Counted from the stretch's first letter, positions 53,376-63,770 are shown. The stretch is DNA of 64,000 nucleotides from Rhynchopus sp. YZ270_cl-10 (GCA_964035575.1 OZ037848.1:248001-312000), one strand, 5' to 3'. A program made the numbers and translations. The notes: generated by a model from the sequence alone, not told the origin.

Positions 53376-54290
53376 TTTTGTGGATTCGTTTTGAATGGCA
53401 AGTTGATAGTGCGTGATGCACATTGCCGGACAGTGTTGTGCAACATCCAACCCATCGTGAAGTGGCTGCACTGCGTTCTTTGAGAACATACCAAAAGAAT
53501 GCCCCAAGAAAGAGAGAGAGAAAGAAAGTCCGTAGACTCACTCCCTCAGGCATTTTTTTTTTTTTGCATTTTTGGTATTTTTTTTTGGAAAGCTGTAGAA
53601 GGAAGGGAGCACCTCCCCAAGAAAAATAAATAAAAGTTGGTTACAATACGGCTAAGCCTTTTTGCATGGCAGATACCAAAGGGTGGGGGAGGAGAAGGGA
53701 GGGAAGGGGAGGGGAGGGTCAAAAGGAGAGGGCATTCGAAAGGAAAAGCAGACACCTCTCCTTAAAGTCAAATGAGCGTAAAAAAAGAGTGAAGTTGATT
53801 CAGGTAGTTCGGGAGTTCTCAAAAAACCCCGAAGCTGTTTGCAAAATAAAAAAAATATGAAAAATCTGGATTTTTTTTTTTTTGCAGAAAAAAAAGGGGG
53901 GAATTTTGCAAAATCTGGAAGAACCCATACAATGGTTTTACCAAATTGAGGTTTGGCAATAGTGCAAGACATCTCATGAGATGCAGGCACTGCCCTACAC
54001 CACAGCAGTTCTTCGCATGCCGGCTGGGCAAAGCGTCTGTCCTGTTGCCTAGTCACCTTTAGAAGAACCAATAAAGGAAAAGTTTAAAAGATGAACCTAA
54101 GCTTCTGGTGCAAAGGAACCTTAAAAAACTGTTGTGGTACCACATCACATCATACTCCAAGACGGATGCGTGCTTGACTCAAATACCCCCCATTCTTTTT
54201 ACGATAGAATTTTTTATAAAAATACAACATTTATCACACGTTGCACACAAGAGAGATACGAGTCGAAAGAGTAAAGAGAGGTTTACACTA

Positions 54291-54375
54291 AGACAACATC
54301 GGAGGGGTAAAAACCCTCCTTAGAGTGTTGAAATACCAAAAATCCACCTTAGTTTTTACCCCACCGGTGTTGTCT
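54291..54375. mobile_element. 85-bp TA-flanked micro-MITE
   Basis: AGACAACATCGGAGGGGTAA at the left and the near-complement of TTACCCCACCGGTGTTGTCT at the right. TA lies at 54289-54290 and 54376-54377. Confidence 0.75.
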
Positions 54376-54387
54376 TACTGTATATTA

Positions 54388-54435
54388 CTGAGGGGTAGCC
54401 GAATAAAGCACAGTGTTTTATCCGCCCCACCTCAG
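54388..54435. mobile_element. 48-bp TA-flanked micro-MITE
   Basis: CTGAGGGGTAGC at the left and GCCCCACCTCAG at the right, with TA at 54386-54387 and 54436-54437. It starts 12 bp after the previous element. Confidence 0.6.
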
Positions 54436-54451
54436 TAAATACAAAAAAAAA

Positions 54452-54500
54452 AAAAGTGAAGTTGATAGTGCAAACGCCAGACGCAGGCACTGACACTCCG
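54452..54500 (+). repeat. Gamma-type module
   Basis: GTGAAGTTGATAGTGCAAAC, GCCAGACGCAGGCACTGAC. Very close to 3846-3893. Confidence 0.55.
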
Positions 54501-55950
54501 AGAGAGAAAGACAATACATTTGAGCGCGACAATAGCTTAAAAATGGGTAACTAGAGTCTCTCAAATGCTGGCCGAAGCCACATTTATTTTGAAAAACAAA
54601 GTTGAAAAAAAAAAGTTTAACACCTGTTAGGTGTACATTGATTGGAGGGGGTTGCACTTTTTTTGTAATTTTTTTTTTGGTTATTTTTGGTATTGATTCA
54701 TCAAACTCGGTGTTTACACCCGAAGATGACCATATTTTTTGTATATTTTACTGGGGCACGTGCCCAATGCTTCGAGGGTAGCATAAAAAAAAGCTAAAGG
54801 CTTACGGAGGTTTGAGAGAATTGTATAATCGCTGCACATCTTCTTGAGTTTTGTTTTTTTAGCGCGAGGGATGGGGGGGAGATACCTGGGGAGAGGAAAA
54901 CGCTAAAGAAAAACAAAAGAAAAAGAAGTACAACGGTTCCCCATTGTTTTTTGTCCATTTTTTATTTGAAAGATGACATCGTTTTCATAGACTTTTTTTT
55001 GATAATCCTGAATTTTATTTCAGAAGTGAAGTCAGGAAAAGTCAAAAAAAATTGGGTGTCTTTTGAGTCTGGCACAGTCGACCAGACTGCCATGAACGCG
55101 TTTTATTATCGTTTCAACAATAAAACAAAAAAGTTCTCCGTATTTGTTTTTGCCCACACCCCCCGATGCGAAAAGAATGATGAGGGACCCTGTAGGTATA
55201 AAGTGATGTTGATATTCTACTGTCATCTTTGAAGAGAAATACAGGAGTGCTATCGAACTAATGAGGGGAAGAAGAGGGGTATCTGTGAAGTATAATGAAG
55301 CTGAAGGGTGTTGGGGTGTTGGAATAAATTTGAAAAAGAAAAAAAATCCAAATTATTTTTGAATCTTTGAAACGAACCCTTTGAAGGAAAACGACATTGT
55401 TCTCCCAAAAGAGCGTCAAAATAATTCGGGTTTTTTTTTTAAATATGTACACCTTCAGCACTTCAGGAAAGGCGAAAAAAATTTTGGGAGAAAAAAAAAA
55501 CAAGAATATTACACTGTAGAGTAATAGAGAACAGCCAAAAGCGTACAGGATCAAAGAAGAGGGGCTTATGCAATCAATGGATCGTTTCCTAAGGGCTGGG
55601 ATGCTTTTGACGATAGCATCACCTCATCCCTCACAGAAAGTGTGGCAAAGAAAGGCTTCAAGGAAGACTCTTTTATGATCCCATTTCTTTCAGACAAATT
55701 TTTTTTTGGCATGTTTCTTTTCTCTGTTGATAAAGTGCAGCTGCCATGCGGCCTTCACAGTATTTGTCGTACAGAACCGAGGGGGGTCCGCCACTCAGTG
55801 TCACCTTGTTTTTACAGTGTGCTTATTTTTTTTTTTGTTCGAAAAAATTCGTGCTCAGAAAATCTGCGCAAGATTCGGAAAAATTCTTTCCTCGGAACGG
55901 AGGAGAGAGAGGGGTGAGAATGGGGGTGAGGAGGAGAAAGAACACTTGTA

Positions 55951-55974
55951 CGAATGTGCCTCTCGTGCACACAC
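55951..55974 (+). repeat. Beta-type hairpin module
   Basis: CGAATGTGC-CTCTCGT-GCACA: a perfect 5-bp TGTGC/GCACA stem around the shared 7-nt loop. Confidence 0.6.
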
Positions 55975-57094
55975 ATATCACATCACACATCTTTCATCAC
56001 TATCGTGATCGCGCTGGAACACACTGAAAGTGAAGAACTGATTCGGGTAATACGCTCAGGGGACTCCAACACACTACAACACTCCGAGAGGGATATCGAC
56101 ACCCTCCAGGAGTGGGTATGCGATGCGCATAAGACATTTTGCGCACAACGAAAAATCTGCAAAACATAGCTTTTTTTTTTTTGAAAACTCGGTTTAGTGC
56201 AGCCACCCCTAGAGTGTGCTCCACTTTTTTTTAAATTACCCACACCTTGGTGAAACCACACAACATTAAGATTCCAGGAAACCACGTATCAAAAAAAAAA
56301 TCTCCCGCTGAGAGAAAAAGGGTTCTAAGGAGGCCTCCTGCGTGCACCTCTCTGTAACCGCCCTTCGGGAAGTGAGAATATGCCCCAATGGACATAGAGA
56401 CACTAGGCGGGTTTATCGAAGCGGGAAAATGGGGGGGTAAACGAAAAAGGGGGAGAAGGAGGAAGAGGAGGAAGAGGAGGAAGAGGAGGAAGAGGAGGGG
56501 GGAAGGTTTATATCATGTTGTGACGCGCTGACGTTGACGCGCAAAAAAAGTTTAGTTTTAAGGGCTTCAAAGTAATTTACAATGCTTTCTTTAGCTCGAC
56601 ATTCCATTTTTTTCGCCAACCCTCTCTGTTGAAAAGAGAGAAAAAACTTTGAAAGAAGTTTCAAGTCTTTTTTCTCAAAAAGAAAAGAAAAAGAAATGTA
56701 CAGAGTCGATAGTGCGTAGTGCGGACTCACATTCACCGAGGGTTTTTCCAGGTATTTTCTATGATCCTGGCCCACAACAACATAACAAAGAAGCAAGATA
56801 CTTCAGTCACCTCAAAAAAAAGACAAGCGCTGTGTCTTCGGTTAAAAAAAAAATGGATTGTTGCGTTCAACGGGGGGGATTTAAAAAAAGAATGCCAAAA
56901 AAAAGTCAAGGGGGTGAGGGTGGGAAATCATTGGAAATGACATGCGACGGTCCCCCTGCATCTCAATAGATCATTTATTTTTGTTAAAAATAAGGGGACG
57001 AAAATAGGGGCGAAAGGGTGTTGATGATATTTTTGCCTCTTCTGATGGACAACAAACAATACATCTGACTCGTTCTTTATTTGAAAGCTTTGGT

Positions 57095-57295
57095 TTTGAA
57101 TCAGTGTCGACACTCGAGGGTGAAACTCCACTTTACAAAACTGCTGTTTTTGATACTTGGTTGTTTTAGTGTGGATGAGCTCCACTAAAGCTGTTTTTTT
57201 TTGTTACGTAACCTTTTTTTTTACTTTTTTGGAAAAAAATGTTTGGAGTAGTGTAGGGTTTGCCTCCTTGTGTGCAATCTCTTCTCCACTTTACT
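57095..57295 (+). repeat. Cluster of three epsilon modules
   Basis: Units at 57095-57135 (TCAGTGTCGACACTCGAGG to AACTCCACTTT), 57160-57190 (TTTAGTGTGGATGAGCTCC) and 57243-57295 (GTAGTGTAGGGTTTGCCTCC to TCTCCACTTT), separated by T-runs. Confidence 0.5.
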
Positions 57296-57466
57296 CCATC
57301 ACACTGTATTAGTTATAAAATCATTAGTTGGAAAATACGACCTCCCCAAAGGCCTATTTCTTTGATAAAAAAAAAAATTCGAAAAAATTCATTTCTTTTA
57401 TTTCTATCACTCTGTTGTCATGAGGCTCCTCTTCTTTTTCCCTCACAAATAATCTTTTTTTTCTCT

Positions 57467-58927
57467 TCACATATCCAACTCAGTCAGCGCCCTGTCCAGG
57501 ATGTCCACAGCCTTTTTCATCTCCTCTTTTGTGATGATCAGTGGGGGGCAGAACGTGAGGACGTTTCCTGAGGTGATTTTGTAGCTGAGTCCGAGCTCAA
57601 GACACTTGTAGAGCACCTTCTCGGCTGCGTCCACTGCCTTGGCTCCTGTTTCTGGGATACGCAGTTCCGTTCCAATGAGAAGACCCACACCACGCACGTT
57701 GTAGATGTACTTATGCTTCTTCATGACTTCCTTCAGAATCTCGAGCGCATATTCTCCAACCACTCTCGCGTTTTCCACCAATCCTTCACGCTCAATGAAG
57801 TCCAACGTTGCGATGGCTGCAGCCGCACCCACAGGGGATTTTTCATGAGTGTAATGGCCAAGAGCGTGGGTTCTCGCAGATTCGTTCATCTTCTCTCTTG
57901 CGAGGACCGCAGAGAGAGGGAAGACACCACCACCGAGACCCTTTCCGATGACGACAATGTCGGGTGTCACCCCGAAGAGCTGGTATGTGAACATACCCTG
58001 CCCGGTGCGTCCGAGGGAGTTGGGGATCTCGTCGAAGATGAGCAGGGCACCGTGCTTGTCGCATGCCTTTCTGATGTTCTCCCAGTATGCCTTAGGGGGG
58101 ATGTACGGGGTCCAACGGATTGGCTCTGCAATGACCGCCGCAACGTCGCCTTCCTGCTCAAGCATGTATTCGACGTATTTTGCGCACGACAAATTGCACT
58201 TTCCCCCACAGTTGAAATGGCAGTTCAACTCATTCGGCGGAGGAGCATGCGAAGTGCCCGGAAGAAGCGGGCCAACACCCTTCCTGAAAACAGACTCCCC
58301 TCCAATCGAAATCGCATCCAAACTGGCGCCGTGAAAGGACTCCCACATCGAGATTGTTTTGTACCGTCCAGTGTGAATGCGTGCAAGCTTCATGGCAATA
58401 CCGATACCTGTCGTTCCTCCGGGGGTAAATAGCACACGGGAGAGGTGGTTCTCATCGCGTTTGGCAGGGTCCAGCTGGGTGTGTCCGTTGTTTGCAATTT
58501 TGATGAGTCTTCTGGCAAGATCGATGGTCTGCTGGTTGGTGTACCGCCTCGGGCAGAACGGCAAAGTGTCCAACTGCTTTTTAATCGCTGCGACCACGTC
58601 TGGGTTTTGCCACCCAACCTGATGCGCAGAATTTCCATGAAAGTCCATGAGCTTCCTCCCCTGGGTGTCCGTGATATAAATCCCTTCGGCCCCCTGCAGA
58701 GCGTTCATACACGGTGAAGAAAGAGTCTGGTGCAGGAAGAACGATGCGTCCTCTTCTAGCATGACCTTGGTCTCATCGCTGATGTTCTTTTCAAGGAAGG
58801 CCTCGCGGTGCGGGGTCAGGTTGATGTCACCTTCAGAGCGGTCGGGTGTGCCGGGTGGGCAGCTGTTGTACCGTGGGGGGACAACCGTTTTGAGGGCTGC
58901 CGCCCATTTCGAGGCACCACGTCTCAT
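57467..58927 (-). CDS. Mitochondrial-type class III PLP enzyme, aminotransferase/ammonia-lyase family
   Basis: The 486-residue protein has a basic amphipathic start (MRRGASKWAAALKTVVPP), so a mitochondrial presequence is inferred. PLP-site residues are visible: GGTTG (170-174), SFHG (H199), AEP (268-270), FDE with D299, and the Schiff-base lysine K329 in VIGKGLGGG. The segment GDINLTPHRE ... FFLHQTLSSPC ... DFHGNSAHQVGW ... PFCPRRYTNQ looks most like the subgroup that includes (R)-1-hydroxy-2-aminoethylphosphonate ammonia-lyase (PbfA) of bacterial phosphonate breakdown. That is recalled similarity, not a search result; ornithine-type or other omega-aminotransferases remain possible. Four Cys at 3-residue spacing (CHFNCGGKCNLSC, 236-248) are striking. 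The minus-strand sequence CCCCCTCCAG (AG ends at 58944) just before the start is a good spliced-leader acceptor. Full length, no defect seen. Confidence 0.85.
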   Translation of the reverse strand: MRRGASKWAAALKTVVPPRYNSCPPGTPDRSEGDINLTPHREAFLEKNISDETKVMLEEDASFFLHQTLSSPCMNALQGAEGIYITDTQGRKLMDFHGNSAHQVGWQNPDVVAAIKKQLDTLPFCPRRYTNQQTIDLARRLIKIANNGHTQLDPAKRDENHLSRVLFTPGGTTGIGIAMKLARIHTGRYKTISMWESFHGASLDAISIGGESVFRKGVGPLLPGTSHAPPPNELNCHFNCGGKCNLSCAKYVEYMLEQEGDVAAVIAEPIRWTPYIPPKAYWENIRKACDKHGALLIFDEIPNSLGRTGQGMFTYQLFGVTPDIVVIGKGLGGGVFPLSAVLAREKMNESARTHALGHYTHEKSPVGAAAAIATLDFIEREGLVENARVVGEYALEILKEVMKKHKYIYNVRGVGLLIGTELRIPETGAKAVDAAEKVLYKCLELGLSYKITSGNVLTFCPPLIITKEEMKKAVDILDRALTELDM

Positions 58928-58937
58928 GGTATATGGA

Positions 58938-58960
58938 CTATTTCTGGAGGGGGTGGTGGA
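58938..58960 (-). promoter_or_regulatory. Probable spliced-leader acceptor of the PLP enzyme gene
   Basis: On the minus strand a C-rich tract ending CCCCCTCCAG lies 17 bases before the ATG. Trans-splicing is inferred from the one-strand gene layout; no spliced-leader gene is in the window. Confidence 0.35.
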
Positions 58961-59644
58961 TGTGAGGGGGTCAGAGGAAAAAGTTTTGACAGTAACGACA
59001 GAAGATTGATAGTTGGGGCTTGAAATACAAAAGCCTTCTTGAGCGTGATGTATCGCGTTTGCTGATGAAGAATGAAAGATGGGGTGGGGAGGGGGGGTTA
59101 GGGAAAAAATTGGGGTTTTTTTTACAAATTGGTTGGTTATCTCATGTATTGCAAGATGGGAGTGGGTGCCTTTTTTTGTGTTTTTTCTGGTTGCTTTCTC
59201 TGCAATCTGCTTGCTGCAGCGTTTGCTGGAGGGGGGAGGAGGAGGAGGAGGTTTCACACGACACACACACTGCACCCCAAATGCCTGAGGTTTTGTTTTG
59301 TTTTTGCGCCTTTTTTTGGCTTTTTTTGGCTTCAACAAAAGAAAGAAAAAAATACATAAAAAGTTGGTAGTGAGTCTACTGGGGTTAAATACAAGAGTCT
59401 GCACCGAAAAGGGGGGATATTTGTATTTAACACCACCCCCAGAAAGCGCCTCGTGCTTACTAGTAGTTACCTATGAAAAAAGGGCAGTTTTGTTGTTGTT
59501 GTTGTTGTGTGTGTCAGTGTACGTACCGTACATAATGTATACAGGGTTTTATTTTCGTTCTTCTTGATAATCTGTTTAGTGTAGCCGCCATGGAGACTAT
59601 ACCTTCGCGATATCCAGAAGATTTTTTTTTTTTTGTTTTTTTTT

Positions 59645-59700
59645 TGCTTTGTCGACAACCGCCCGAAGTACCCAACTTGGGAGGTTCTGTCTGACATTTT
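59645..59700 (+). repeat. Zeta-type T-linked module
   Basis: TTTGTCGACAACCGCCCGAA, a hairpin around CCCAACTTGGGAGG, then TTCTGTCTGACATT, between T-runs. Confidence 0.5.
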
Positions 59701-60559
59701 TTTTGTGTGAGATCTTTACAATAAAAAATAGTGGGGGGGGGGAAAGGGAGGAGAAAATATTTTGTGAGAATCTGTTGGAAAAGTGGGGATTTGAGGTAAC
59801 GTAACGGAATCTGTTACCGTTATCCGCCACCTGCCTTTTTACTGCTTTTTTGGAGGAAAAAAATAAAAGTTTTGTAAGAAGGGCTCACTGAATAGTCACC
59901 TTTTGGATACAAAGTGACTTTGAAAACGTGCAGGCACCTTCAAGGCAGATGCAGGCACGGAAAACAAATGCATATTGGTTTGGTTGTGCCTACTGGCCCT
60001 CACGTCAGTGTTGTTGCTTCTACTAATCGCGGGGGTTCTGTACTCAAAAATTTCAAAAAACATTTTTTTTGAAAAATTGAGCAGACAACTTACCTATGAT
60101 CACCACAACTGCACGTATCCACAGGGTTATGTCAGTCAGAACTATACATTTGATTTTCCCTCTTTTGATAACTCTTGAAAAACGGTCAGCCACATTGACG
60201 GATCAACGCCTTTTTACTTTTTTGGGGGAGAAACTGTTGTATTGAATTATGATATGATCAAAAGCTGGTCACGCCTTTTTCTTCGCAGGAAGCACCATGC
60301 AACACGATAACATAAAAGTTGGCTAAGATAAAACCTAAGGCTCTGATGGTTAGGCATCTTAATAAAAAGGAAAATACAAAAAGAAATACTCTACATAACA
60401 ACACCGTAATAAAAAGGGAGGGGAAATGCATCTAAGGGCAGCAAAACTCAGGTCAAACCTAAGTGTTTTGCCACCTAATGCATAGGGGTTACGAACGCAA
60501 AATTGCTTGCAAAAAAAAAGAAAAAGAAAACGGCGACCCCAATGCTCCCAAAATATAAA

Positions 60560-60660
60560 GTTGACTTGAAATACAACAGCCCGTTCGTGACAGTGTACCT
60601 TGGTACATGATCGGCTGTACCGGGGTGGACACCCAACCATGCAGTCCTACATTGAAAGAT
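60560..60660 (+). repeat. Delta-type module
   Basis: CTTGAAATACAACAGCCCG, TTCGTGACAGTGTACCTTGG, ATCGGCTGTACCGG, GGTGGACACCCAACC. The loop region reads CGTTCGTG here. Confidence 0.6.
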
Positions 60661-61255
60661 GGATGTGGCTCATGTGCGCACATATTTTCAAAATAAATTG
60701 TTTCATATACATTCTTTTTCTAATGAAAAGAAGGTACAGAGGGTGCTAAAGAAGTACCCTTGCTTTTTTTTGTTTGTGCAAAATAAAAATAAAAAGTTGA
60801 AACGTGCGAAAACGCATCTCAGTCGAAATAAAAAGAGAAGCTGAAAGTGCAAACGTCTCACCGGAAAAACGAAACTGGGAACTTTACGTAAGAGGGTCGC
60901 AATCCGTCAAGAATTTGGGCCTAATACGCCTGAGTCCCCATGCATACATAAAAAAAAGGGACAAAAATGAAAAATAACTTCTAAAATAAAAACCACTCGT
61001 GGCAGGGGTAAGATAATCCTGAGCCCCCTCGTGTCCAGTCAACAAATAGATCCTTAACACATAGCACCTTCGAAGAATCAGGGTAGTCGACAGAACGGAG
61101 CGCTTAAGTCGCAAGTGTGAATTAATTTTTCTCACGTAAAATACAAAATAAATAAAAAATAGACAAAAGGAGGGACCGCAAAATCCTGTACATCCCGATC
61201 GGAATCATGGGAATCCTGGAGCTTGAGGGACCCTCCAAACAAAAAAAAAATTTTG

Positions 61256-61289
61256 AAAGATGAATGTGCCTCTCGTGCACACATCTTCA
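61256..61289 (+). repeat. Beta-type hairpin module, ideal copy
   Basis: AAAGATGAA, then TGTGC (61265-61269), loop CTCTCGT, GCACA (61277-61281), then CATC. Confidence 0.65.
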
Positions 61290-61299
61290 ACAAAAAGAG

Positions 61300-61350
61300 A
61301 AGTTGAAAAGTGCAAACGCCTCACCAGAGGCGGGCGCAGGCACTGAAAGA
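61300..61350 (+). repeat. Gamma-type module
   Basis: AGAAGTTGAAAAGTGCAAAC, GCCTCACCAGAGGCGGGC, GCAGGCACTGAA. The inner CGCCTC-ACCA-GAGGCG forms its own stem. Confidence 0.6.
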
Positions 61351-61453
61351 AGTACAAAAAAAAACATACAATTTCTCGCATACAAAAACACCTAAAAAAA
61401 AGTGTTGTGGATTTGCACAAAAATGAACGGGAAAAATAAAATAAAGAAGAATA

Positions 61454-61492
61454 GTTTATAAGATGACCCTAAGCCTCTCGTGCTTAGTCACC
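61454..61492 (+). repeat. Alpha-type hairpin module, ideal copy
   Basis: GTTTATAAGATGACC, then CTAAGC-CTCTCGT-GCTTAG, then TCACC. The stem and loop match the copy at 41895. Confidence 0.65.
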
Positions 61493-61612
61493 TTTTAAAC
61501 AAAATGCACACACATTTCCCCCAGAGCAGGGGAAACGGGGCAAAAAGCAGCAGAGCAGAGCGTAGAAATGAAATACTCAAAAAAGATGAATGGTGATGTA
61601 CATCTTCAAAAA

Positions 61613-61670
61613 AAAAAAAAAAGGAAAAAAGGAAAAAAGGAAAAAAGGAAAAAAGGAAAAAAGGAAAAAA
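61613..61670. repeat. AAAAAAGG microsatellite
   Basis: About six or seven tandem 8-bp units, directly followed by an alpha module (61676-61722). Confidence 0.9.
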
Positions 61671-62549
61671 GAGAAAAGCTGGTAAGATAAACCTAAGCCT
61701 CACGCGCGTTAGATACTTTTCCGAAACAGCAATCAATACATGGTGTATGCATACATTGGAAGGGGGAAAAAAACTGATGAAATTTGTACGATACAAAACG
61801 TAATAAAATAAAAATCGAGAGAAAAAAAGGGGGGAGAACACTTCCGCCACATTCAGCGCTACAAAGAAAAAAAAAACGGTGTTTCTCTTTGAGTTGGAGA
61901 ATGTGTGCATGGAAGGATAATCAACACAAACGCCACCCCTTGCTGCCTCAAGACATAGTGTATATTTTGGTTGCACTGAATTTTTTCTCGATAACTTTAG
62001 TGCTCCGGAGGGGTCGATATTGACAGGTCGCTGACAGGTCGTTGACCGATTTCCCATAGCACCAAGTGGAATTTTTTTTTTAGATGTTTACTGAACAAAT
62101 CACCTCTAAAAACGGTTTTTTCATGGAATCAGTGTAAAAAAAAAAATCCAGTTTTGAAAAAAAAAAAAACAGTGTAGTTGCTCCTTCTTTTTGTATACAA
62201 CCCACCCATCCCCTTTTCGCTCCATCGCTCGTTTTGTAGTGACAATCACCTACTGAGGGAGGGTTTGTCCTCATTTACTGCCTGACTGGCTACTGTACTG
62301 TGAGAGGAGAGGGGCAGTAAAGGAGAGGGGCAGTAACGGAGAGGGGGAGTAGGAAAATGAGTAAAAAAATTTTCCTGAGGAACGGCACGACCCAAGGGGA
62401 TGCGGGAGGGAGTAAATTGGTACGTACAAAAAATAAAAAAGAAAATTGTGTGAATGTGTCTACCCTCGGACTTTCACCGACAAAAAAAAAAAAAAAATAA
62501 CAAAAGAAAAAAGGTAGGATGAACTTAGCACAGTGCTGAGCCACCTCAA

Positions 62550-62640
62550 AAATTTGACTCGAAACATTCCTTCTCGTGACAGTGTACCTTGGTACATGAT
62601 CGGTGCGCCGGGTGGTCCCCAATCATGCGGAAAAGAAAGA
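62550..62640 (+). repeat. Delta-type module
   Basis: TTGACTCGAAACATTCCTTC, TCGTGACAGTGTACCTTGG, then GCGCCGGGTGGTCCCC. Nearest to the 60560 copy. Confidence 0.6.
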
Positions 62641-62809
62641 CGGAAAACTTGGAAGATGAGATGTGCCGATCTCCACAAAGAAAAACAAAAACACACAGTT
62701 TCTTCAAAAAAATAATATAGCATCTACTGTGTGAATGCACTCCGCACAGTGCTGACAGTGCGTACCACAGCACGCAGAGCGCCAAAAAACCACACAAAAA
62801 CACACCCTT

Positions 62810-62870
62810 TTTTGTCGACAATCGTTTAAGGAACCGCTTGGGGAACCTAGGGTCTGTACTCAATGTTGGC
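62810..62870 (+). repeat. Zeta-type T-linked module
   Basis: TTTGTCGACAATCGTTTAAG, GAACCGCTTGGGGAACC, GGGTCTGTACTCAATGTTGG. Confidence 0.5.
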
Positions 62871-63289
62871 CGGAGCCTTTTTTTTTTGGGAATAGGGTGG
62901 GACGGAGTTGGGGAGATAAATTTTTTTTACAACGGGAAAAAATACGAATGGGAGGAGCCGTGTGTTGTGTTTTTGGGGTGGTTTTTTTGCCCCCTTTTTT
63001 TTGATAATCTGTTTGAGATTAGTGTAGCTGTGCCGTGCATGCAGACAGTCTTCACTGTTCATTTTTTTTTTTTCCTTTTTTGTGCATGGGACAATCGCCT
63101 ATGCAAATACACCAGAGATGAAACCTAGGGGGGAGCCATTTGCCCACTGTACAAAAAAATGGTTTTACAATACATCGATATGGATGTCTGTGTCAGTGGT
63201 CGCGCTAATTATGGGAAAAAATGGGGAAAAAATGGATTTCGGGTACGGAAAAACGTTCCTTGAAAAGGTTAGCTGGGGAGGCCCGGAAA

Positions 63290-63770
63290 CCCCGTTTTGT
63301 GGCATTTCCGGGCCAATCCCGGCTTGTGGTGGGGTATATACGGAAAAATGGACAAAATTTTAGTGACTTAAATTTTCGCAAAATATGAACCCATACTCAT
63401 AAACAAGGGTCATTTTCAGGAAAATTCGGAAAATTCCGAGATTTGGAAGCAATTTTTCTCCTGAAAATCAGTGGGTTTTCAGCCCCAAAACATACCGCGA
63501 TTGGAATTTCCGGAATCCGTCCGCACTGTGGTGGGGTCACTTTGCCGAAATGGCCAATTTTTTGGTTTTGGTCAAAATCCATGTGGGTAAAGAGGGCCAA
63601 GGTAAATCCCACAACCAGATTTTCTCTCCCTGATCCTGACGTCTTGCAACATGAAAATGCGCGAAAACACCGGCATTTGCATTTCCGGAATTCGTCCGTT
63701 CTGTGGTGGGGTCAATTTGCCGAAATGGACAAGTCCTTGGTTTTGGTCAAAACCCGTCAGTGTAAGGTAA
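63290..63770 (+). repeat. Three eta-type units in tandem-like order
   Basis: Units at about 63290-63400, 63490-63600 and 63670-63770 share CATTTCCGG, TGTGGTGGGGTCA and AAATGGACAAGTCC-type blocks, with a spacing of about 170-200 bp. Related sequence is inside the 36541 MITE and at 19118 and 48645. Confidence 0.6.

Larger units (their letters stand above)
51572..57466. other. 5.9-kb gene-free stretch rich in modules and tiny MITEs
   Basis: Holds alpha (52468-52508, 54078-54115), gamma (52835-52885, 53165-53215, 54452-54500), theta (52680-52740, reversed), epsilon (53300-53375, 54700-54740, 56180-56225, 57095-57135, 57160-57190, 57243-57295) and beta (55951-55974) units, two small MITEs (54291-54435) and an (AGGAGGAAG)n run at 56455-56500. 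No coding region. Confidence 0.6.

Noticed and set aside
3846-61492. The dispersed modules as a CRISPR array
   Set aside because: Copies are irregularly spaced over tens of kilobases, diverged, and not separated by uniform spacers; the genome is eukaryotic.
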